From: Larix sibirica
Lineage: Eukaryota; Streptophyta; Pinopsida; Pinales; Pinaceae
Length of the DNA: 14,905 nt
Assembly (NCBI GenBank): GCA_004151065.3
Contig: NWUY0300022104.1
Location: 50,959 to 65,863, forward strand
Direction of reading: 5' to 3'
In this document: positions 8,092-14,905 of the stretch, one piece after another
How the letters are laid out: the number at the start of each line of letters is the position of its first letter
How positions within the stretch are numbered: position 1 is the first letter of the stretch
The notes under the pieces: model-generated
Database searches by the model: none
What the model was told of the DNA's origin: nothing
Seen by the model: only the letters and a program-made list of their open reading frames with translations
Made by a program: the position numbers and the translations under genes

Positions 8092-8442
8092 CATTTTGGG
8101 ATTTCATTTTGGGGGCTAGGGTTTGGATGCTCTGGGAAACCCTTGGCTCGGGTGATGGCGAACAAGTGTTGGCGGAATGACTAAATTGGTGTGGGTGGTG
8201 GCAAATGGATGGTGGTGATGTTGCTAGGGATCTAGTTGTTTGTGAAGTAACATATTTTTGGGAAAGTGATTGTTTTTCGACATTTTCTTAAGTGTTTCGG
8301 GTCTTGATTACAACTCCTTTTTTAGGGTTTGTTGACCCGCGTTGTTTTTTTGTGTGGGTTCTCTGCTCTCAACACTCTCCGACCAATTATCTTTTTGGTT
8401 GTTTGTGTCGGGTGGTCTGGAACTGTAGGTTGGAACTTTGCC
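8092..8442 (+). other. LINE 5' UTR (inferred)
   Basis: About 350 bp, rich in G and T, contain no open frame of note and lead to ATG 8443. The stretch begins soon after the gypsy polypurine tract with a CTAGGGTTTGG string near 8116. LINE promoters are internal and lie in this region, but no TATA box or known motif was seen. The exact 5' edge cannot be set without another copy. Confidence 0.55.
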
Positions 8443-10444
8443 ATGGAGACGGTGCCAGAAATTTCGGTCGGTCCCTATTCCGGAGGGTTTCTTTCTTGTT
8501 TTTTCATTCCGGCCTGTCGTGATCGGAAAGGGGTGTTTTGTGGGAGAACATGGGAGACCTCCTGTCGACTCAGCATATTACGGCCCTGTTATCCCCTACG
8601 TCAATTGATTATTGGATGGAGGAGGTAGGTGTAATGAAACCAACCGCCTTCTATAAAGACCTACTCAAAGGGAAAAGAGCCTTGGTGTCAAGTGAAAGGC
8701 ATGTGTCCCTGCGTGGCAAACATGCTACTAAAAAGGGACATTTGTCTAGGAATGTTGTCGGGGTTCCATCTAAGGGCTCGTTGCCATCTGTGGACTGTGC
8801 AGGTTCTATCGAAGCCTGTGAAGCAAAGTATTCAACAAGGCCCTTCTCAGAGCGCTCGAAGAAACTTAGAGAAGTGGCGCTGCAGGCCGGGTGAGCACTG
8901 GCTCACGATGGGGCGGGATGTTGGGCTGGAGGATTTGGTGGATTATAACATGACGGTTCTTGTTGGAAAATTTTCCTATAACGCCATGAACAGGAAGGAG
9001 ATCATTCGCTTGGTGTCACAGGCCTGGGATCTGATTTTGCACTATACTCCACAGATTTTTGTTTTGGTTTACGGTTGGTATGGCTTCAAATTTGAGAAGG
9101 AATACCATGCCTCTCTTATTCTCGGTAAGCTATGGCTTAAGGGGTCAAGTAGCTTGATGCTTCAATGATGGAAAACTGATTTTGATCCGGAGAGGGCTTC
9201 TGTCCGTTTTCACCATTTTTGGGTTCTCTTACCAGACTTCCCTTTGGCTATGTGGAACCGAGGGGCTTTTGAAGTGGTGGGGAATAGTTTGGGACGCTTT
9301 CTTCATGTGGAAGAGGACCATCTGAACGGGATTGACAAGAGGATGGGTTGATTGCTGGTAGAGGTGGAAATCTCCCTTAGACTCATTGATGTTCTACACA
9401 TTGAGTGGCGGGGTCGCAAGCTTGACCAGGTGATTAATTATTGCCGCATTCCCTTTAGGTGTTCAAATTGCAAGGCGGTTGGTCATTTATGGCGCCAGTG
9501 TAAGGGTAGTGCTCCCTCCAAGAGATTGGTTGTGGAAGATCCGTTTTGGTCTTCAAAGGAGGGCAGCGAGCGGGAACTTGATATGGTGGGTGGCATGTAT
9601 GGATTCTCCAACCGTCTTCCTCCTCCTAGGGCTCCTGCGCTGGATTTAATGAGTAAGTTGGAAGTTAATGACCCCTCTTTCTATGATTCATTAAATGTTT
9701 TGGAGATTTCTTTCATTAAATCCTTAGAGCTTAACAATGGTAATGCTGGGAACCATGTTGACCGCCACTCTACCTCTTTCCTACCCTCCCATAAATCTGA
9801 TTCTGGTAAAACCATCCGTAGCCTCTCTGTGGTTTCTAGTGACACCCTTGGGGCTTCAGATCTTCCTAATTCGGCACCCTCTCAGGCTTCAACCATACTT
9901 ATTTCCTCTGACAATGATGTGTCGGTCAGCCATCCTGTTTCTATTGCGGTTGAGGGTTTATCGTCCGCTTCCTGTTGGATTATTTTCCCTCGACTATGTT
10001 GAACTCTTGTGAACCTGGGGAGACGTCTAATGTGATCCTGATCCCCTCCTATTGCGAGATGGCCAAAAAACCCCCTATTCCAACCTATTTTAAAAATCAT
10101 GTGGTGGTCGCTGGCTTAGATTCTCAGCCGGTTCTCCCTCCTCCGTCCCTTGAATATGATAAGGTTGTAATGGTTGCGGGTTCGGGGAGCCCTGCACCAG
10201 TTTGTTGGTTTGGACTCCCAGCCGGTTTTAAAACCTCCTCATTCAGTGGGTTTTGTTAAAGAAGCTAAGGGTGCACAGTTTGGGGGTCTTGCGCCGGATT
10301 TCTCCCTGCCGAAGACGCATAGTGCCTGCAAGAACAAGAATGTTATCCCTTGGGGGGGGTGACTCTCTGTGCAATGATGCACTTCTCCTATCTCCTAATA
10401 CCAGGGCTCTTAGAGGAATTAAATCCCTTTCCCGTTGTCGCTAA
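8443..10444 (+). pseudogene. LINE ORF1 (DUF4283 and CCHC zinc knuckle)
   Basis: ORF1 protein binds the element RNA. The ATG at 8443 has a good context (GCCATGG) but is only the likely start: between 8540 and 8700 another frame (KPTAFYKDLL) looks more protein-like, so a frameshift is suspected there. From about 8880 the DUF4283-like domain is clear: MTVLVGKFSYNAMN, AFEVVGNSLGRFLHVEEDHL and, after 9352, LLVEVEISLRLID. Two TGA stops interrupt it in frame at 9166 and 9349, each where Arg would fit. The knuckle CSNCKAVGHLWRQC (9460-9501) has intact C-x2-C-x4-H-x4-C spacing. The Ser/Pro-rich tail changes frame near 9980, near 10170 and at a G8 run at 10352-10359, ending SLSRCR-stop at 10442-10444. 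That stop overlaps the ORF2 ATG. The full length would be about 667 codons. Confidence 0.82.
9460..9501 (+). other. CCHC zinc knuckle in LINE ORF1
   Basis: Cys codons at 9460 and 9469, His at 9484 and Cys at 9499 give C-x2-C-x4-H-x4-C with all ligands present. Such a knuckle after DUF4283 is the usual nucleic-acid-binding module of plant LINE ORF1 proteins. Confidence 0.9.
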
Positions 10445-10446
10445 TG
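10442..10446 (+). promoter_or_regulatory. TAATG overlap of ORF1 stop and ORF2 start
   Basis: The ORF1 terminal frame stops at TAA 10442-10444, and ATG 10444-10446 opens a frame reading MICFSLNIRGVG, the start of an APE endonuclease. A one-base stop/start overlap is the arrangement used for termination-reinitiation in some insect LINEs. Use of that mechanism here is inferred from layout only. It depends on the frame assignment downstream of the G8 run. Confidence 0.6.
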
Positions 10447-11150
10447 ATTTGTTTCTCATTGAATATCAGGGGAGTGGGGGCCTTCCCAAGCAACTGGCCC
10501 TCAAATGGGTTTTTCAAATTATTTGTCCATATTTGGTTCTCCTTTAGGAAACTATGGTATGTGGGGAGAAGGCTAGTTCTTTTTTAACTAAGATTAAACC
10601 GGGATGGTTGATGTGTGTTGTTGATGCGGCTGGTCTCTCTAGTGGTTTGTTGGCGGCCTGGACCCTCGGGTTCTAGATTTGAATCCTTATTCTGTCTCCT
10701 TGGGGGTTCTTTTATCTGGGAATTTGTGGGGTTTTGACAAGACTATCAACATTGTGAATTGCTATGGTCCCTATTGTGATAGGGTGGCTTTTCGGGAACA
10801 GGCACGTTAGGATCAGCTCCTGGATTTAGATAATATGATTCTAGCTCGTGATTTAAATTTTTCGTGGGGAGCTGCGGAGATTTGGGGCTCTTCGGCTAAA
10901 TTGGACCCTTTGGGGGTCTTCTTCAGGGATCTCTTCTCTTCTAAGCGGCTGGTGGATCTTGAGCCTCGCCCACTTGCTCCTACTTGGCCTAATGGTAGGA
11001 AAAATGATGATTTGGTTTCCAAACGTCTTGATCGTTTTATTATTTCGGAGTCTCTCTTAGATGGTTTTCAGAATTACCAATCTTAGATGCATCAGATTCA
11101 TATTAGTGATCATCTACCCATTATCTTATAGATTGAAACTGAGGCCTCTC
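10444..11150 (+). pseudogene. ORF2 APE-type endonuclease domain
   Basis: This domain nicks the target, usually at T-rich sites. MICFSLNIRGVG at the start carries the conserved Asn of the SWNIRG motif. The Glu of QET is at 10548-10550, directly after a TAG that replaces the Gln codon. INIVNCYGPY (about 10745-10775) matches the central strand. The GDLNF motif is altered: codons at 10847-10858 read R-D-L-N, so Gly became Arg while Asp and Asn remain. SDH, with the catalytic His, is intact at 11105-11113, followed by LPIIL and a TAG at 11129. Two one-base frame changes (near 10470 and 10660) break the domain. Confidence 0.85.
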
Positions 11151-11212
11151 ATGGAACTTACCCCTTTAAATTCAACTCAGTTTGGTTAACTGATCGGGAT
11201 TTCAAGGCAGAG

Positions 11213-12900
11213 GTGGTAAAACATTGGTCCAACCTGGACGTTGCGATGGAACGCTCTGAGATGGACAAACTGACTGAAAAACTGAAATCTTTAAAAGGTT
11301 TTGTGATCTCCTGGGAGAAGATAAAGAAAGCTGAGCTGACTATAGATTTGGAGAGTATTGAAAGGGAGATTAGTGATTTGTTGAAATTATCTTATTTGGG
11401 GGGGCTTTGTCCCTCGGACCGCTCCAGACTTTCACTCCTTGAGGAAAGGAAGCTCAAAATTTTACATATTGACGAGGAATCTTGGCGCTTGAATAGTCGT
11501 GCTATTTGGTTAAAAGTTGGGGATCTGAATACCAAATTCTTCCATCGTTTTGCTGACTCCCACCGCATTCAGAATACTATCTGGAATCTCAATGACAATA
11601 CTGACCGTAGGATTTTAGGGGTGATTGATTTACAGAAGGAGGCTATTAATCATTTTCAAAACATTTATCTGGATCCCAAATCTACGACCTTGACTGAACA
11701 ATTCAAGGCTATAAAGGAATACCCGAGAATGTTTTCTGCTGAGGAGGGTGATAAAATATTTGAGGAGATTTCTTTGTTGGACATTGAAAATACTTTGAAA
11801 TGTTTTGCTAAGGACAAAAGTCCAGGTTCTGATGGATGGACAGTGGAACTTTTTATTACCTTCTTTGATATTATGGGTGAGGATATCAAAGCTGCAATGG
11901 AGGAGTCTCGGCGATTGGGGTTGGTTTCTGGTGCCTTAAATTCTACCTATCTGGCTCTCATTCCTAAGACTTCGCATCCAAAGAATTTTAATGATTTCAG
12001 ACCTATAGCCCTTTGCAAATTGGTCTACAAAATCATTTCAAAAATCATTGCTCAGTGGATTAAACCTGGTCTCTCAAAATACATATCTTCGGAGCAGTTT
12101 GGTTTCCTGGAGGATCGTCAGATTCTGGATGCGGCTGGAGTGGCTCAGGAGGTTTTTCACAGTATCAAACATAAGCATTTAAATGCTCTCATTCTTAAAA
12201 TTGACCTGGTTAAGGCCTATGACCGGGTGGACTGGTCCTTTCTCAGGTTAATTCTTATTCATATTGGTCTGCTCTGGGTGGTGATGAAAAGGATAATGGC
12301 TTGTGTTACCTCTGTGAATTATGCTATTCTCATAAATGGAAAGCCTTCGGACTTTTTTAAGGCCACCCGTGGTATTATACAAGGTTGTCCACTCTCGCCA
12401 TTACTTTTTCTCCTTATTATTGAAGGTCTGATCGTTTGATCCTTAAAGCCAAAGTGGAGGGTTCCATTATTGGTATTAAGGTGACTGCTGGAATTTCGGT
12501 GACCCATACTCTTTTTGTTGATGATGTTATGCTATTTGGATTGGGTGCATTATCTGAATGGCTTCAATATAAGAAAATCTTGGATCTTTTCTGCAATGTT
12601 TATGGTATGTTAGTTAGCTATGTTAAATCCTGCTTCTTGGAACACTTCCTTGATATCAATGTTAAGAATTTGATTGGTATGCACCTTCCCTTTGATTTCA
12701 AGGAGTTGGTTGGAGGAACTAAGTACATGGGCTTCTATATTAAACCATCCAATTATTATATCTCAGACTGGCTTTGGCTTCTTGAGAGATTTGACAAGCA
12801 GATAAGCCATTGGAGCATGCTTATCTTTAGGTGGCAGACTTACTTTAGCCAAATTTGTGTTTCAAAACCTGTGGGTCTACTGGCTATCCTTATGTAAAAT
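11213..12900 (+). pseudogene. ORF2 reverse transcriptase domain
   Basis: The RT would copy element RNA at the nicked target. The helical linker (WLKVGDLNTKFFH near 11505-11550) is followed by KSPGSDGW (near 11817-11840), FRPIALCKLVYKIISK near 11996-12045, the first catalytic Asp at 12203 in LKIDLVKAYDRVDW, RGIIQGCPLSP at 12368-12400, and FVDD with the Asp pair at 12520-12525. All three catalytic aspartates are present. The usual Arg of RGxRQGCP is Ile. A frame change near 12430, where TGA 12437 closes the long frame, separates the first Asp from FVDD. A second change near 12818 lies before LSLGGRLTLAKFVFQN, the thumb-side motif. The upstream segment has been open for more than 400 codons, unusual in such an old copy. 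Confidence 0.92.
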
Positions 12901-13494
12901 CCCCAAGACTATTATGAAGGGGATGCGTAGAAAGATCTTCAGTTTCAACTGGTCGGGGGGAGCGGAAAATGAGAAGTATCATCTCATTAATTGGTGCTCT
13001 CTTGCTCGAACTTGGAAGAAGGGTGGTTGGGACTTAAAAAAATTGGATAACTTTGCCTCAGCTCTTCAAGCTAAAATTGTATGGCGGGCCCTCTCTGCAA
13101 ATTATGTTTGGTGTTTGATTATTCGGGGAAAATATTTAAAAACTATCTCGGTGGTAGACTGGTTTTGGAAGGGTCATCCTTGCACTAGAGGGGTGTCGAA
13201 CTATTGGAATGGGCTTCTCAATCCGTTCTCCAATATCTCCTCATGGCTTTCTTGGTTACCCGGGAATGGCAGATAGATTCATCTAGGGGAATATCCCATT
13301 ATGGGGGTCCTCACTCTTTCAAATTATCCTCGGATCTTATTACGTTCTTTAGAGCTAATGGTTTTTGCAATTTTTACCATGCGACTACAATGGAGTTTGT
13401 TGTGGGGAATCAATCGTCCTGGATCTCGGCGCAACAATTGGGGCTTAGTGATAACTTGAGATTGGAGTGGTATTCTTTTATCAGAGAACTCTGA

Positions 13495-13840
13495 CATTCA
13501 AACATTCATTTATCAGAGGCTCCTGACAAAATTGTATGGTCGGGGGATGTATCACATGGTGTTGTTTCTGCCAAACTTGCTTATGAATCTATCTTTGCCA
13601 ATGAGATCACTCAAGCGCAGTGGTGGCATTGGACTGTTTGGAAACTTTCCATTCCGATTCAAGTGAAATGTTTTATTTGGATTGCCTTGAGCAATCGAAT
13701 TCTGACATGGGACAAGCTTTGTCAAAGAGGGGGTGCTGGTCCTAACAGATGTCCCCTGTGTTGTACTCAGGCAAATTTGGTGGATCATTTATTTTCTTAA
13801 TGTAGTTTTGTCCATTATTTATGGGCCTTAGTTTGCCGGT
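13495..13840 (+). pseudogene. ORF2 zf-RVT-like zinc-binding region
   Basis: This is the plant LINE region between RT and RNase H. WWHWTVWKLSIPIQVKCFIW (about 13621-13680), LSNRILTWDKLCQRG and CPLC (13753-13764) match the family pattern, followed by VDHLFS, a TAA at 13798-13800, then CSFVHYLWA. The CxxC pair, the His and the final Cys are all kept, with the stop falling just before the last Cys. It is presumed to bind nucleic acid. Confidence 0.8.
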
Positions 13841-14079
13841 TTGTTGCTTTGACTGTGGTTTGGTGTTCCATTTCTTTTGTGGATAGTCTAGGTAAGTGGA
13901 TTGGTGGTGCTAAGACATTGGTGGAGCGCCCTTGTTTCATGATTTGGGAGGTGTGGAAGGCTAGAAATGGACGGATTTTCAAAGACATCTTACCTAATTT
14001 TGAGCACATAAGCGGCAGGATTGTTTTGGCTTTTAAGGAATTTAATACTCTGGTTGGTTGAGCTAGACACTCTATGGTT

Positions 14080-14583
14080 CGTCCTCCTCATCAGTTTTCC
14101 TTACAAGTTTTAACATATCCCTGTGATTTTTTCAATGGTGTCGCGCAAGTGGGGTCTTGTAACAGTTGATCTGGTGTGGTAATGTTTATGTTTTCCTCTT
14201 GCCACTTTTGCGTTCGGATGAATTCTGGATATGGCTGTAATACCCATAGTGAAATCATAGCTCTTTGGTTATTGCTTTACTTTTCCCGTTTAAAACAGGT
14301 TGCATCTCTTCTGGTGTTGGGTGACACATGGGCCATTATCTCATGGGCAAAGAATCTTACCTCTCTCAATGTGATGGTTCTTTCCTTTTGGTTGGAGGAG
14401 GTTCGGCTCTTTATAAATGGCTTTGACTGTATTCATTTCACTCATGTTTATCATGAGTGCAACCATACTACAGATGCTCTTTCAAAATCGGCTTTGTCTT
14501 CATTGGAGGGTTTACTCTTGTGGGAAGAGTGGCACGATGATCAATGTCTTTCCTGTGGCTCTGAGGTCTTGTATTGGTCCTAG
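14080..14583 (+). pseudogene. ORF2 RNase H domain (RVT_3-like)
   Basis: RNase H removes template RNA; some plant L1 lineages carry it at the ORF2 C-terminus. FNGVAQ near 14131-14148 corresponds to the FDGAS start: the first catalytic Asp is Asn (AAT, 14134-14136). A TGA at 14167 interrupts the following strand. The Glu of HSEIIALWLLL (near 14242-14275), the Asp of LGDTWAIISW (near 14323-14352) and the final Asp in TTDALSKSAL (near 14470-14500) are all present. The last 135 codons are open to TAG 14581-14583. One catalytic residue and one stop are therefore enough to disable it. Confidence 0.85.
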
Positions 14584-14905
14584 TTTTTGTTTTACTTCCT
14601 GTTGTGTCCTATTATGTTTATTATTATGCAGAAATTATCTCTTTGCAGGTGATTAGCTCTCTGCCTTCCAACATCTTGTTGGGTTTTTGGTTCCTCGGGT
14701 GGTCTCCACCTTTTTTGGTCACATGTTTTATGGGGTGGTCTCTCTAGACTTGGCCACTTGGTTGTTCTTCGGTCATTCGGTGGGCATGCTTAGGCCCGTT
14801 TTATTTGCTTCGGTGATCCTTTTTTGTTGGGCTAGTGGTTATTCAGCTCATGTTTTGTATTTCTTGGCCGAACTATTTATTGTTGTTATTTTGGTGACTA
14901 CATTT
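14584..14905 (+). other. LINE 3' UTR, start only
   Basis: After the ORF2 stop the sequence is T- and G-rich, with repeated GGTGGTCTC strings at about 14698-14706 and 14734-14742 and no open frame. No poly(A) tail, target-site duplication or return of gypsy LTR sequence is seen before 14905, so the element continues past the window. Confidence 0.65.

Larger units (their letters stand above)
10444..14583 (+). pseudogene. LINE ORF2 polyprotein (EN, RT, zf-RVT, RNase H)
   Basis: ORF2 would nick target DNA and prime reverse transcription there. It spans about 1,380 codons, normal for plant L1 with RNase H. Read from the ATG at 10444, the coding frame changes near 10470, 10660, 12430, 12818 and 13305. 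In-frame stops lie at 10545, 10808, 11084, 11129, 13274, 13492, 13798, 14059 and 14167. The longest intact part, 11132-12439, covers the linker and most of the RT. It starts directly on the ORF1 stop and ends at TAG 14581-14583, after the RNase H. Most stops fit single transitions from Gln, Arg or Trp codons. The copy is unable to make the full protein, but the domain content is complete. Sub-domains are listed separately. Confidence 0.88.
8092..14905 (+). mobile_element. L1-type LINE, near full length, decayed, 3' end beyond window
   Basis: The order is 5' UTR, ORF1 with a DUF4283-like domain and a CCHC knuckle, ORF2 with APE endonuclease, RT, a zf-RVT-like zinc region and RNase H, then 3' UTR. 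This is the domain order of plant L1 elements that have an added RNase H. The coding strand is plus. The 5' boundary is uncertain (8091-8112) because its target-site duplication partner would follow a poly(A) tail that is not reached by 14905. At least 6.8 kb is present, so 5' truncation, the usual fate of LINEs, did not remove the UTR. In-frame stops are fewer and spaced wider than in the gypsy relic to its left. It is inactive as a protein producer in this copy. Confidence 0.88.

Noticed and set aside
8292-8522. 76-codon ORF upstream of LINE ORF1
   Set aside because: It has Cys/Phe/Val-rich content from GT-rich DNA and no homology recognised; it more likely belongs to the 5' UTR.
8692-9168. 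Separate host gene with a 158-codon ORF
   Set aside because: The text continues in frame past a TGA into the DUF4283 and CCHC parts of LINE ORF1, so it is a fragment of that ORF.
10813-11022. Minus-strand ORF opposite the endonuclease
   Set aside because: It is the antisense shadow of the DLNF-containing frame.

Overview
The window looks like nuclear, gene-poor intergenic DNA from a plant. All of the recognisable content is transposable elements: a tRNA-type SINE, a Ty3/gypsy LTR retrotransposon and an L1-type LINE with plant hallmarks (a DUF4283-plus-CCHC ORF1, and an ORF2 ending in a zf-RVT-like domain and an RNase H). The advanced decay suggests a large, slowly purged genome such as a gymnosperm, but the sequence cannot settle the species. 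I see no intact host gene, RNA gene or CRISPR array, and nothing bacterial.

Layout. Positions 1-2267 are AT-rich DNA without a recognisable gene; they contain a cluster of diverged repeats at about 530-985. Positions 2268-2541 hold a SINE-like insertion with a perfect 18-bp target-site duplication and an A-rich tail. Positions 2697-8091 hold a degenerate Ty3/gypsy element: a 5' LTR of about 450 bp (2697-3146) with a TATA box and heat-shock-element-like repeats, an initiator-Met-type primer binding site (3149-3160), a leader, then gag, protease, reverse transcriptase, RNase H and integrase remnants, and a polypurine tract (about 8080-8090). No 3' LTR follows the polypurine tract inside the window.

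From about 8092 to the window end lies a nearly full-length, same-strand L1-type LINE: 5' UTR, ORF1 (about 8443-10444), ORF2 (10444-14583: endonuclease, reverse transcriptase, zf-RVT-like region, RNase H) and the start of a 3' UTR. It abuts the gypsy element exactly where the 3' LTR should begin, so the simplest reading is a nested insertion, with the LINE poly(A) tail and the missing LTR beyond position 14905. The LINE carries fewer stops and frameshifts per kb than the gypsy element, which fits the LINE being younger.

None of these elements can make its full protein set. The gypsy pol has lost its RT catalytic pair to a frameshift and its third integrase acidic residue to substitution. The LINE has at least nine in-frame stops and about eight frame changes, although its RT core reads open for more than 1.3 kb. 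I did not find a previously undescribed system. The points most worth checking are the nested junction, the HSE-like LTR promoter, the TAATG overlap between the LINE ORFs, and the SINE family.
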